NCBI GenBank assembly: GCA_029973975.1
Contig: JARKQF010000245.1
Span: 51,410-115,409, forward strand
Origin: Paludibacter sp.
GTDB lineage: Bacteria > Bacteroidota > Bacteroidia > Bacteroidales > Paludibacteraceae
Reading direction: 5' to 3'
Length of the DNA: 64,000 nt
Position numbers and translations under genes: made by a program. This document shows, one piece after another, positions 45,254-54,619 of this stretch (position 1 is its first letter; every line of letters begins with the position of its first letter). The notes under the pieces were generated by a model, which was not told where the DNA came from, did no database searches, and worked only from the letters and a program-made list of their open reading frames with translations.

Positions 45254-48034
45254 ATGAATGCTATTCAAAGATTGTATTCCCTGGGACAGTCCACCTGGTA
45301 CGACAGTATTCAACGCGCCGAGTTGGAAGATGGTACATTTTTAGATTGGGTCAAGAATAAAGGAATTCGGGGGGTAACTTCAAACCCAACCATTTTAAAC
45401 CGTGCCATATCATTATCCAACGACTATGATGCTGATATCAACATCATGGCATGGGCAGGACTTTCCTCCAGTGATATCTACCAGAATCTGGTTTTGGAAG
45501 ATATTCGCTCAGTGGCTGACATTCTTCGACCTATATACGAGGAAAGCCATTATCAGGATGGTTTTGTCAGCCTGGAGGTCAATCCCCATCTGGCATACGA
45601 TGTTGAGGCGACGATTATCGAAGCCAAACATTTGTGGAATCTGATAAACCGTCCGAACTTAATGATCAAAATTCCTGCCACAAAACCCGGATTAGATGCC
45701 ATTCGTGCTTGCATCGCAGCTGGCATCAATGTCAATGTCACTTTAATTTTTTCCGTCCAACGACATCGAGAGGTTATTGATGCCTATCTTAAGGGACTTG
45801 AAGATGGGTTAGCCAAAGGCAATAATGTAAGCAAGGTTGCATCCGTAGCCTCCATTTTTGTTTCTCGCCTGGATAGTGCTGTAGACAGGCGTCTTTCAAA
45901 AATGATCACGGATCAACCCACCAGGAAAAACGCACTGGCCAGTTATCTGGGAAAAACAGCCATTGCCAATTCCAGGTTGGCCTACCTAACGTATCAACAG
46001 ATTTTTAAAGGTGAAGCATTTAAAACCCTTAAGTCAGAAGGGGCTAATTCCCAAAAAATCCTTTACACATCAACCAGTGTCAAAAACCCTGCTTATCGGG
46101 ATGTTCAATATGTTGAAGCCCTCATTGGTCCTGACACGGTCAATTCCACCCCTCCGCTTACTCTTTCTCAATTCATGGATCATGGTGTAATCGACAACAC
46201 ACTTACTATGCAATTGACAGAAATGAAATCCATCCTTGACAGCATTCAATCTTTAGGGATTGGGATTGAAGAAATCTCAGAAGAACTGGAAAAAGAAGGT
46301 GTCAAGTCATTTATTGATTCTTATGACCAACTCCTGGCATCCATTGAATCCCGCAGGATGGCAGCTATAGCCCAATTAGGCGGCATTGAAGATTTAATAA
46401 TCAAACAGGTTGCTGAACTGCAAAAAGCAGATTTCCCTGTGCGAATGGAGAAACATGATCCGGCATTGTGGACATCAAATAGAGCTGATCGCAGTGAAAT
46501 TAAAAAACGCCTGGGGTGGCTTGATGCGCCTGAAAAAAGCCTAAAAAGAGTCGCTGAGTGGTCGGCCTTTGTAAAAGAATGCCAGCGAGATGGTTTCCGA
46601 AAAGTCTTGCTTTTGGGTATGGGTGGCTCATCTCTGGCGCCCGAAGTCTTTGCACAGGTATTTAATACTTCCGCAAATATTGATCCTGAGGGATTGATTT
46701 TAACAATTTTGGATTCTACTGACCCCACCCAGGTGGAAATTGCCCGTCAATGGGCTGATGTCGAAGAAACACTTTTCATTGTTTCCAGCAAATCTGGTGG
46801 CACCAGTGAGGTCAATGCTTTCTTTTCTTATTACTGGCAAGTCGCCACGCAGGCGCTTGGTGATCAGGCTGGTAAACATTTTATAGCCATAACTGATCCC
46901 GGCACATCACTTGAAAAGGTTGCCAAAAATCACAAATTCCGTAAAGTTTTCCAGGCAGACCCCAATGTTGGTGGACGTTACTCAGCATTGATCGAATTTG
47001 GCATGGTGCCTGCCGCACTGATAGGGATTGACCTTGAAAAATTTTTACAGAGGGCCAACATCATTGCTAAAAAATGTTTGGCCATATCCCCAACTGCTGC
47101 CAATCCGGCGCTTGTCTTGGGAGCGATTTTAGGAACAGCCACCCAACATGGAAAAAATAAAGTAACCATTCTCACTGACGAAAAATTAAATTCTTTTGGT
47201 TCCTGGCTCGAGCAGCTTATTGCTGAAAGCAGCGGCAAAGAAGGCAAGGGTATCGTCCCAATTGACATTGAACCAATTATTAATACTGAAAAATATGGCC
47301 AGGACCGCCTTTTTGTTTACCTCAGAACAGATGGATCAAAAGACAGCTTCATATCAGATCTAAGACAAAAAAGGCATGTGGCAATTCAAATTGATGTTAC
47401 AGATGAATACGACCTCGGTGCTCAGATGTATTTGTGGGAATACGCCACTGCAGTAGCCTGTGCCGTCATTGGGGTTAACAGTTTTGATCAGCCTGATGTA
47501 CAGGACAATAAAACCCGAACGAATAATAAAATCGAATATTTCCAAAAAAATAAAACTCTTGAAGAAAATTCTCCTCTCTGGGGAAACAGCATTGTCTCCA
47601 TTTTTGGCCCTCAGTTTCCAGGCTTCATTGACACACTTGACCTGCATGAAATTGTCTGGGCTTTCCTCGATCAGCGCAAACCCGGCGATTATATTGCCCT
47701 TAACGCTTATTTGCCCAGAACGAAGGAAATGCTGGAACAACTTCAAAAATTACGCACCCATATCCTGGAAATAACCGGCTGTGCTACAACGCTTGGGTTT
47801 GGGCCCCGCTTCCTTCACTCGACCGGACAATTACACAAAGGCGGTGCAGACAATGGCCTGTTTATCCAAATTACAGCAAATCCTGTGCTTGATATCGAAA
47901 TTCCCGGCCAAAACATGACCTTTGGAATTCTGGAACGGGCACAAGCCCTGGGTGATTTGGAAGCACTTCAAGCACGAAACCGGCGGGTCATTCGCATTCA
48001 CATGAAAAAAATGGAACTGGACAAAATTATTTAA
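45254..48034 (+). CDS. tal-pgi: Bifunctional transaldolase / glucose-6-phosphate isomerase
   Basis: A 926-residue fusion. Residues 1 to about 360 are a transaldolase (RGVTSNPTILNRAIS, the Schiff-base lysine in LMIKIPATKPGLDAIR, NVTLIFSVQRHREV). Residues about 380-926 are a glucose-6-phosphate isomerase (LLGMGGSSLAPEVFA, VSSKSGGTSEVNAFF, DPGTSLEKVAKN). The fusion links pentose phosphate carbon to glycolysis in one polypeptide and occurs in several bacterial lineages. I choose ATG 45254, seven bases after AGAGGG, over ATG 45233, which lacks a ribosome site. A terminator follows. Confidence 0.95.
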   Translation: MNAIQRLYSLGQSTWYDSIQRAELEDGTFLDWVKNKGIRGVTSNPTILNRAISLSNDYDADINIMAWAGLSSSDIYQNLVLEDIRSVADILRPIYEESHYQDGFVSLEVNPHLAYDVEATIIEAKHLWNLINRPNLMIKIPATKPGLDAIRACIAAGINVNVTLIFSVQRHREVIDAYLKGLEDGLAKGNNVSKVASVASIFVSRLDSAVDRRLSKMITDQPTRKNALASYLGKTAIANSRLAYLTYQQIFKGEAFKTLKSEGANSQKILYTSTSVKNPAYRDVQYVEALIGPDTVNSTPPLTLSQFMDHGVIDNTLTMQLTEMKSILDSIQSLGIGIEEISEELEKEGVKSFIDSYDQLLASIESRRMAAIAQLGGIEDLIIKQVAELQKADFPVRMEKHDPALWTSNRADRSEIKKRLGWLDAPEKSLKRVAEWSAFVKECQRDGFRKVLLLGMGGSSLAPEVFAQVFNTSANIDPEGLILTILDSTDPTQVEIARQWADVEETLFIVSSKSGGTSEVNAFFSYYWQVATQALGDQAGKHFIAITDPGTSLEKVAKNHKFRKVFQADPNVGGRYSALIEFGMVPAALIGIDLEKFLQRANIIAKKCLAISPTAANPALVLGAILGTATQHGKNKVTILTDEKLNSFGSWLEQLIAESSGKEGKGIVPIDIEPIINTEKYGQDRLFVYLRTDGSKDSFISDLRQKRHVAIQIDVTDEYDLGAQMYLWEYATAVACAVIGVNSFDQPDVQDNKTRTNNKIEYFQKNKTLEENSPLWGNSIVSIFGPQFPGFIDTLDLHEIVWAFLDQRKPGDYIALNAYLPRTKEMLEQLQKLRTHILEITGCATTLGFGPRFLHSTGQLHKGGADNGLFIQITANPVLDIEIPGQNMTFGILERAQALGDLEALQARNRRVIRIHMKKMELDKII

Positions 48035-48050
48035 CTTTGTGATGGTTTTT

Positions 48051-48085
48051 GACCAGCTGAAAAACATCGGCTGGTCATTTTTTCC
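48051..48085 (+). terminator. Intrinsic terminator of tkt-rpiB-tal/pgi
   Basis: GACCAGC (48051-48057) pairs with GCTGGTC (48070-48076), followed by ATTTTTTCC. Confidence 0.88.
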
Positions 48086-48109
48086 AACTTAGATTATGAG
48101 AGTATTTCT

Positions 48110-48751
48110 TTGATCATAATTAGACAGTGCAGCAACCCGTTGTGCCGGTTGCGTTTCCCTGCAGATTTCACGAAAAAAGCCGATGAATTTTGCCCCCTGT
48201 GCGGCAAATTATTGGATGCTCTTGAATTTCAAACATATGCCGCTTTTCCCACCAATAATTGCACCTTACTTCCTGCCCGAGTTGAATGCCTGGTGGACAA
48301 TGTTCGCAGTATCTACAATGTGGGTTCCATTTTTCGCACATCTGATGGGCTGGGATTGCAGCACATTTATCTTTGCGGCATTACTCCTACCCCTGATAAT
48401 CGCAAATTAGCCAAAACAGCTTTGGGAGCAGAACAGTCAATCGGGTGGACCTATCATCGCAACAGTTTGGATGTTATCAGCCAGGCAAAAAAAGAGGGGA
48501 AAATCATACTTGCTTTAGAATCTACTAGTCAATCTGAATCCATCTTCGCTGCGATAAAAGAAATCCAAAACAATCCCGTTCTGCTTGTGGTTGGTAACGA
48601 AGTCCACGGCGTAGATCCAGGCATTTTGTCACAAAGCGACAAAATCAGCCATATTCCCATGCTTGGCAAAAAGGAATCCTTTAATGTTGCCACAGCCTTC
48701 GGGATTGCTGCATTTCTTATCCGGTTTGCGGAAACCGATTCTTTTCCTTAA
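48110..48751 (+). CDS. TrmH/SpoU family RNA methyltransferase with N-terminal zinc finger
   Basis: A 213-residue protein: an N-terminal ribbon with C7, C12, C28 and C31, then a SPOUT domain with the three TrmH motifs [29 protein letters not shown] and [21 protein letters not shown]. The family 2'-O-methylates tRNA or rRNA. The added zinc finger is not part of standard TrmH and may steer RNA binding. The start is TTG 48110; no ATG precedes the finger. The 3' end overlaps the convergent rmlA by 35 bases. Confidence 0.87.
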   Translation: MIIIRQCSNPLCRLRFPADFTKKADEFCPLCGKLLDALEFQTYAAFPTNNCTLLPARVECLVDNVRSIYNVGSIFRTSDGLGLQHIYLCGITPTPDNRKLAKTALGAEQSIGWTYHRNSLDVISQAKKEGKIILALESTSQSESIFAAIKEIQNNPVLLVVGNEVHGVDPGILSQSDKISHIPMLGKKESFNVATAFGIAAFLIRFAETDSFP

Positions 48752-49607
48752 GAAAGCTGATTAAATATTGACCATACTGACTTTGGGACATGTCATACGC
48801 CAACTTTTCCAGTTGACTTTCATCAATAAAGTTCATGCGGAATGCAATTTCTTCCAGGCAGGCAATCATCAATCCCTGTCTTTCCTGCACTGCCTGAACA
48901 AATTCTGAAGCTTGCAGCAGTGATTCATGCGTGCCGGCATCCAGCCAGGCAACACCACGTCCAAGCACTTCCACCATCAACTGGCCTTTTTCAAGGTATT
49001 TTTTATTAATATCTGTGATTTCCAACTCTCCACGGCCTGAAGGCTGCAAATTTTCAGCAAAATCAATAACCTGTTGATCATAGAAATAAATGCCAGGAAC
49101 CGCATAATTGGAGCGTGGATTTTCTGGTTTTTCTTCCAGGCTAAGCACATGGTAATCCTGGTCGAATTCAACCACACCATAACGATGCGGGTCTTTCACC
49201 GGGTAGGCATAAACAACAGCGCCATTTTCTAACCGTGCTGCTTTTTGCAATGTGTTAGATAACCCTGTGGCGAAGAAGATGTTATCACCCAGGATTAAAC
49301 TTACTGTGTCTTTTCCGATAAAATCTTTTCCAAGTAAAAAAGCTTCAGCTAACCCGCGAGGCTGGCTTTGCTCTTTGTATGAAAAACTCACCCCCCACTT
49401 GTCGCCGTCACCCAACAAGCGCTGGTAATTTGGTAAATCTTCCGGGGTGCTAATGATCAAGATTTCCTGAATGCCAGCCAAAAACAACATGGAAAGGGGA
49501 TAATAAATCATGGGTTTATCATAGACCGGTAATAATTGTTTACTTACCGACATGGTTAATGGATACAATCTGGTTCCCTTGCCGCCAGCCAGGACAATGC
49601 CCTTCAT
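48717..49607 (-). CDS. rmlA: Glucose-1-phosphate thymidylyltransferase
   Basis: A 296-residue RmlA (RfbA). The nucleotide-binding [11 protein letters not shown] and [17 protein letters not shown], then [12 protein letters not shown] and [15 protein letters not shown] are standard. It joins glucose-1-phosphate and dTTP to dTDP-glucose. Its start overlaps the 3' end of rmlB by four bases. It is the last gene of the long minus-strand polysaccharide operon; no rmlC or rmlD follows. Confidence 0.97.
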   Translation of the reverse strand: MKGIVLAGGKGTRLYPLTMSVSKQLLPVYDKPMIYYPLSMLFLAGIQEILIISTPEDLPNYQRLLGDGDKWGVSFSYKEQSQPRGLAEAFLLGKDFIGKDTVSLILGDNIFFATGLSNTLQKAARLENGAVVYAYPVKDPHRYGVVEFDQDYHVLSLEEKPENPRSNYAVPGIYFYDQQVIDFAENLQPSGRGELEITDINKKYLEKGQLMVEVLGRGVAWLDAGTHESLLQASEFVQAVQERQGLMIACLEEIAFRMNFIDESQLEKLAYDMSQSQYGQYLISFLKEKNRFPQTG

Positions 49608-50683
49608 TTCTTCACACCTCTTTTTCCATAGTTCTGAATGACCCAGTGTTGATAATCATTTTGATCACGTATGGTTTGCAGCCATTGATTGTGTTTTAAA
49701 TACCATTCAATCGTTTTCCGCAAACCGCTCTGTAATGTTTCCCGAGGCGTCCAGCCAAGTTCATGCGAGATTTTTTGAATGTTCATGGCGTAGCGACGAT
49801 CGTGCCCGGGGCGGTCTTTTACAAATTGGATCAATCGGTCATGTGGGGCATGGTTTGGTTGATATTCATCCATCAGTCCACAAATAATTGTGACGATCTC
49901 CAAATTGGTGGGTTGATTATTCCCACCAATATTGTAGGTTTCTCCGATTTTTCCATTATTTAGAATTTTCCAAATAGCTATGCAATGGTCTGTGACATAT
50001 AACCAATCACGAATCTGCTTGCCATCACCATAAACTGGAATTGGTTTCCCCTCCAGTGCATTTAAGATAACCAGCGGTATCAATTTTTCTGGAAATTGAA
50101 AAGGGCCGTAATTATTGGAGGCATTGCTAATGGTCACCGGTAGGCCGTAGGTTTTATGATAGGCGCGCACCAGGTGGTCGCTGGCGGCTTTTGAAGCTGA
50201 ATAGGGTGAATTGGGCGCATATGGTGTTAATTCATGAAAAGAAGCTTCATTGATGCCCAGTGATCCAAAAACTTCGTCAGTTGAAATATGATGGAAACGA
50301 AAATCATCGAGTGGATGCTTTCGATTATTTAGCCAAATGGATCGAACACATTCTAACAATGTGAATGTTCCGGTTATGTTCGTTTCGATAAACTGTGCAG
50401 GCCCTTCAATTGACCGATCTACATGCGATTCTGCGGCAAAATGCACCACAGTATCAATATCAAAATCCTGGATAACCTGAGTACATAGTGCAAAATCACA
50501 AATATTACCCTTGATAAATTTGTATCGTTCATTCGTACAAATATCTTTTAAATTTTCCAGGCTCCCTGCATACGTAAGCGCATCAAGATTTGTAATACGA
50601 ATTTCTTGTTCCGTTTCTAAAAGAAACCGAATGAAATTGGAACCAATAAAACCTGCGCCGCCTGTGACCAGAACATTTTTCAT
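49604..50683 (-). CDS. rmlB: dTDP-glucose 4,6-dehydratase
   Basis: A 359-residue extended [17 protein letters not shown] binds [18 protein letters not shown] and [10 protein letters not shown] carry the dehydratase residues, and [12 protein letters not shown] is the YxxxK pair. The product is dTDP-4-keto-6-deoxyglucose, the branch point to rhamnose, Fuc4N and other sugars. With WecE present at 40369-41514 and no RmlC/RmlD here, the Fuc4N branch is favoured. It is coupled to rmlA. Confidence 0.97.
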   Translation of the reverse strand: MKNVLVTGGAGFIGSNFIRFLLETEQEIRITNLDALTYAGSLENLKDICTNERYKFIKGNICDFALCTQVIQDFDIDTVVHFAAESHVDRSIEGPAQFIETNITGTFTLLECVRSIWLNNRKHPLDDFRFHHISTDEVFGSLGINEASFHELTPYAPNSPYSASKAASDHLVRAYHKTYGLPVTISNASNNYGPFQFPEKLIPLVILNALEGKPIPVYGDGKQIRDWLYVTDHCIAIWKILNNGKIGETYNIGGNNQPTNLEIVTIICGLMDEYQPNHAPHDRLIQFVKDRPGHDRRYAMNIQKISHELGWTPRETLQSGLRKTIEWYLKHNQWLQTIRDQNDYQHWVIQNYGKRGVKK

Positions 50684-50707
50684 AGAAATAACATCACTCG
50701 GTTACTG

Positions 50708-51364
50708 CTAGCAATTTTTTCCTGACAAAATATACCACACTGCACCCCAGAATATCTTAAAGTCCAAAGTCAATGACCAGTTATGAATATATTCTAGGTC
50801 CAATGCGACCCAATCATCCAGATTTCTTGGCTGGCCGCGCACATGCCACAATGACACCGCTCCCGGCCTGGCTTCCATTTTTAATTTCTGATAAGGGGAA
50901 AAATCATTCCATTCTGAAACAAGCGGTGGTCGTGGACCAATCAGGCTAATATCCCCCTTAATTACATTCCATAATTGAGGAAATTCGTCAATGCTGTATT
51001 TCCGTAATATTTTTCCCAGCCAGGTAATTCTTGGATCATGTTGCATCTTAAATACAGGATCTGAGGCCTCATTGAATTGTGACAGCGCTGGTCGCATTTT
51101 TTCTGCCCCGCGGATCATTGTTCTGAATTTATACCCCCTGAAGGGTATTCCATTTTGTCCCACCACATCCCAGGGATAAAAGATAGGGAATCCTGAAGTG
51201 ATGGCGACCAATATCGCAACAATAAGAAATAACGGACATAGTATCACAATACCAATCAATGCGATTACGATATCAACCATCCGCTTTAAATAACGGTATT
51301 TCCATCTTCGCAAAACACTATGCGTAACCAGGATTATAGGATAGGTATCTATTTGTGTATTCAC
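50708..51364 (-). CDS. Polyprenyl-phosphate sugar-1-phosphate transferase (initiating)
   Basis: About 218 residues of the bacterial sugar transferase family (WcaJ/RfbP C-terminal type) that places the first sugar phosphate on undecaprenyl phosphate. It has a membrane-inserting helix (VDIVIALIGIVILCPLFLIV), then YKFRTMIRGAE, TWLGKILRKYSIDEFPQLW and the block GDISLIGPRPPL. The frame is open to 51466 inside wecG, but GTG 51364 overlaps the wecG stop by four bases and gives the normal short form, so I use it. The two genes are probably translated in a coupled way. Confidence 0.88.
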   Translation of the reverse strand: MNTQIDTYPIILVTHSVLRRWKYRYLKRMVDIVIALIGIVILCPLFLIVAILVAITSGFPIFYPWDVVGQNGIPFRGYKFRTMIRGAEKMRPALSQFNEASDPVFKMQHDPRITWLGKILRKYSIDEFPQLWNVIKGDISLIGPRPPLVSEWNDFSPYQKLKMEARPGAVSLWHVRGQPRNLDDWVALDLEYIHNWSLTLDFKIFWGAVWYILSGKNC

Positions 51365-52104
51365 TGCCGCAAATTCTCCTTTAGAACCTGAAAAACCAAC
51401 CATGAATTCACGGTAACATAACGTCTCAAATAGGCTCCAGGGTGTTGAATTGTGCGATATAGCCATTCAAAGCCGTGACCACGTGCCCATGATGGAGTGT
51501 CTTTTTTCATTCGCGCTATAACGTCAAAACTACCTCCAACGCCAATTACAATGGGAACCTTTAAATCAGCACGATGTTGAGCAATCCAAATTTCTTGACG
51601 GGGTGTTCCCATTGCTACAAAAAGCATATCCGGCTTTTGAGCACTGATTTCTAATAGAATTGGAGCCTCCTCTTCTTTAACAAAATACCCATGATGTCCA
51701 TTCATTTTCAAGTTTGGGTATTTTTCTTTCAATTCCTTAAATAACGCATCCAATACAACTTGCCGTGAACCCAGAAGAAAAATTTTAAAACCTTTCTGAG
51801 AAGCCATTTGCAACAGTTCTCTCATTAATTCAATTCCCAGAATAAAATGATTTAAAGGCTTTCCTGATTGTTTTGCCGCCCAATACATACCGTATTCGGG
51901 GACAACAATATCAGCGTTCTTTATCGCCTGCATCATTCTGGTATCATGAAATGCGCACCAATGGCTGTGCGCATTGAGGGTTACGATGACTTGCTGTTTT
52001 CTTTGTTGAATGGCATTTTCACACCATTGAACAACTTCTTCCATAGCCCAATCATCTATCGGAGCACCCAATATTTGCGTCCGTTTTTCATTGAGTCTGT
52101 TCAT
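51361..52104 (-). CDS. WecG/TagA/CpsF family glycosyltransferase
   Basis: A 247-residue GT26 protein: the family start ILGAPIDDWAMEEVV, TLNAHSHWC, ADIVVPEYGMYWA, FLLGSRQVV, and the diagnostic block AMGTPRQEIWIAQH followed by GVGGSFDVIA. Members transfer ManNAc or ManNAcA to a lipid-linked primer (TagA in teichoic acid, WecG in enterobacterial common antigen). The C-terminal tail fits membrane association. It is coupled to the sugar-phosphate transferase, so these two probably make the first two sugars on the lipid carrier. Confidence 0.92.
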   Translation of the reverse strand: MNRLNEKRTQILGAPIDDWAMEEVVQWCENAIQQRKQQVIVTLNAHSHWCAFHDTRMMQAIKNADIVVPEYGMYWAAKQSGKPLNHFILGIELMRELLQMASQKGFKIFLLGSRQVVLDALFKELKEKYPNLKMNGHHGYFVKEEEAPILLEISAQKPDMLFVAMGTPRQEIWIAQHRADLKVPIVIGVGGSFDVIARMKKDTPSWARGHGFEWLYRTIQHPGAYLRRYVTVNSWLVFQVLKENLRQ

Positions 52105-52155
52105 GGAAGTATTAATTCCCTTAATTCGTTAGGTGCAATATTTGCACCAGCAAAT

Positions 52156-53259
52156 TTATTCCCGCCTGATCATTTCATCAAGGTAATTTACCAACAATTC
52201 CCCGCGAACCGCCTTCGAAGAAAGTTTTTGGTAACTTTCAAATGCATGGCCTCCCAACTCGGCACATAGTTGTGGTTGCTGCAAACATGTGAGGATGGAA
52301 GAAATCATGGATTGTTCGTCACCTGATGGAACGAGAATTCCATTCCAATTTGATTGTATAAATTCCCTATTAGCCCCTGTGTCGAAGGCGATAAAAGCGC
52401 GTTGATGAGCTGCAGCTTCTAAAAGAACCAGTGGAATCCCCTCATCTTTGGATGTGAGGACACAAAAAGATGAACACTCATATACCCAACCCGGATCCAC
52501 CATTCCTAGAAATCTTACATTCTGTGATAGATTTCGACTCTTCACTAATTTCTTAATCGCGTCAATTAGTGGCCCGTCTCCAGCCAGAAGCAATACCGCT
52601 TTGGGTTCCTGTTCCACCACTCTTTCCCATATGTGGATTAACAATTCATGATTCTTTTGAGCGTTAAATAACGCCACGCAGGCCACAACTGGACATTCTG
52701 GTGGAATGTCGAACTTTTTACAATTATGAGAAATTTCAACATCTGATACATCATTGAGGCGAATGCTGGGTGGCAATAAAGAAACAGATTCATTATTCAC
52801 GCCCCATTTTTCAATCAGGTCTTGTTTCCCCCGTTCGGAAATGGAAAGGTTCATCTTCCCTGGACGCATCCAATTCTTTGCTTTAAAACTACTTAATGGC
52901 AGATGAATCACCTGAATATTTTGAATCCCGCAAATCTGGCAGGCAGCATAGCACACTTTACTGATGTGAGGTACATGATTGATGACCACATCATAATGAT
53001 ATTTTCTAACCAGATAAACCATCCCCAATAGTGAAGTGATTTGCCCCAATGTCAAACGTAACAATCGTTCCGTAAAGCTGCTGGCGTGAATAAACGGAAG
53101 CCAATGTTGTTGAATGGCTTCATTTTCAACCAACCTATCTTCAGGGACATACCCCACTTTCCAGCCCAAATCCACCAATGAATTCGCATCTTGCCTGGCG
53201 ATTGAGGCAGCCCCACCCCGGTCTGCCGATGATAAAATCAAAACAGAAAGGTTACTCAT
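52156..53259 (-). CDS. Family 4 glycosyltransferase
   Basis: A 367-residue GT-B enzyme with SSADRGGAASIARQ at the N-terminus (donor-lobe loop) and the family 4 acidic motif region SKDEGIPLVLLEAAA near the C-terminus. VACVALFNAQKNHELLI fits the usual nucleotide-sugar-binding turn. It overlaps the polymerase gene by eight bases. Donor and acceptor cannot be told from sequence. Confidence 0.88.
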   Translation of the reverse strand: MSNLSVLILSSADRGGAASIARQDANSLVDLGWKVGYVPEDRLVENEAIQQHWLPFIHASSFTERLLRLTLGQITSLLGMVYLVRKYHYDVVINHVPHISKVCYAACQICGIQNIQVIHLPLSSFKAKNWMRPGKMNLSISERGKQDLIEKWGVNNESVSLLPPSIRLNDVSDVEISHNCKKFDIPPECPVVACVALFNAQKNHELLIHIWERVVEQEPKAVLLLAGDGPLIDAIKKLVKSRNLSQNVRFLGMVDPGWVYECSSFCVLTSKDEGIPLVLLEAAAHQRAFIAFDTGANREFIQSNWNGILVPSGDEQSMISSILTCLQQPQLCAELGGHAFESYQKLSSKAVRGELLVNYLDEMIRRE

Positions 53260-54619
53260 GGTCGCGTAAATTTGTTGATTGTTTGAATGAAGGCATTAAG
53301 AGTATTGGAGCACTCACGACCATCATGAGATAAATCAGGGGAGATTCCCCCCACCAATCCGAGGTAATTCCCAGGATGAAAAATGAAATCATGCTAAAGT
53401 GTACACATCGCACAATGATCATATCACGGTGCCGCTGATAGACAATGTTGATTGATTGCAGGGTATGCTTCAAAAGGGAAAACCAAAAACCGCCCAGGCA
53501 TAATAATCCCAGCAGTCCGGTTTCCGCAAAAGCAATCAAATAGCTCTGGTTCATAACCCTATAGGTCGAAGGGGCAATATATTCACCGGTAAATTCATTG
53601 ATATAAGGCAGCACCAGCGTGGGAAGTCGTGAAATTCCGGTTCGAACCACTTCGCGGCTGTTGACCAATCCTGGCCCCAATCCAAAGACAATTTCCCACG
53701 GATGATTAAAAAAATATTTAAGCGTGATTTCAAGTCCAGAAAGAAATCCAACCGGATATCCCGTAATCATGGTCATATACTTCTGGGCATTGGTCGGATT
53801 AAACTGAACATAAATCGCATATGCAGCCAATCCCGCAATCATCACTACAATGATGATGACCAATCGTTGAAACAGGGAAAATGTTCTTTTCTCTCCGATC
53901 TTAACGTATGGAATTGTAAAAAGAAAAAATGGAAAAGCTGCCAATGAAGCAACGATCCCAGTCAGGTATGATGACAATAATGCAGTAAGGAAAAATACCC
54001 CCGACCGAACCCAGTCCAGAATCTTCCCTTGAAACGAGGAAAAAACAGCAATGCCCCAAAACAAATTAAGCAGTGTGGCCGAGTTTGCAAATCCTAAAAT
54101 ACCCAATGCATAATCCTGTGGAATTTCAAAAGTGCCAGTGAAATTCCAGTAATTGGAAGTTTGAAGCCAGACACAAAGAAAATTCACCACAACAATTGCA
54201 TAGAAAACTTGAAATGTTTTTGATCGATGCGCGTCATTCCAATCAATAAATGTCAAACCTGCCCAAAAGATACTGCTTCGCCCCAAAGACAAAATCATCC
54301 CACCTGCCGCCTGTAAAGGTGAATTATTGATCATGGATGAAATTAATCCCACAACAACAAATCCCCAGGCAAAGATTTGCCATTTCCAATATTTAATAGA
54401 ATATCCTTTACGCCAGTTATAGTTCAAAAAAGCCAGTCCATAAAATAAAAGCACAAACACCACATCAAAGTGTTGCAGGACTGGTTCCCTGTTAACAATT
54501 CGGTGAATTGGTATGACAAGTCCAACTTCATCCATTGCAGAAAATCCCCAGCTCATCCATGTTATTGCTGTAAGCCACAGAAAAGGCATCCATTTTAGCC
54601 AGCTTAGAAATCGTTTCAT
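53252..54619 (-). CDS. wzy: O-antigen ligase/polymerase-like (Wzy) membrane protein
   Basis: A 455-residue protein with about 11-12 hydrophobic helices and a long extracytoplasmic loop near residues 305-355, the usual layout of Wzy polymerases and WaaL-type ligases. Sequence is poorly conserved in this class, so the call rests on topology and on the setting between glycosyltransferases and a Wzx flippase. It overlaps the next gene upstream by four bases. Confidence 0.8.
   Translation of the reverse strand: MKRFLSWLKWMPFLWLTAITWMSWGFSAMDEVGLVIPIHRIVNREPVLQHFDVVFVLLFYGLAFLNYNWRKGYSIKYWKWQIFAWGFVVVGLISSMINNSPLQAAGGMILSLGRSSIFWAGLTFIDWNDAHRSKTFQVFYAIVVVNFLCVWLQTSNYWNFTGTFEIPQDYALGILGFANSATLLNLFWGIAVFSSFQGKILDWVRSGVFFLTALLSSYLTGIVASLAAFPFFLFTIPYVKIGEKRTFSLFQRLVIIIVVMIAGLAAYAIYVQFNPTNAQKYMTMITGYPVGFLSGLEITLKYFFNHPWEIVFGLGPGLVNSREVVRTGISRLPTLVLPYINEFTGEYIAPSTYRVMNQSYLIAFAETGLLGLLCLGGFWFSLLKHTLQSINIVYQRHRDMIIVRCVHFSMISFFILGITSDWWGESPLIYLMMVVSAPILLMPSFKQSTNLRDHE

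Noticed and set aside
51365..51466. Longer N-terminus of the initiating sugar transferase
   Set aside because: It would overlap wecG by over 100 bases with non-family sequence; GTG 51364 gives the usual 4-base overlap.
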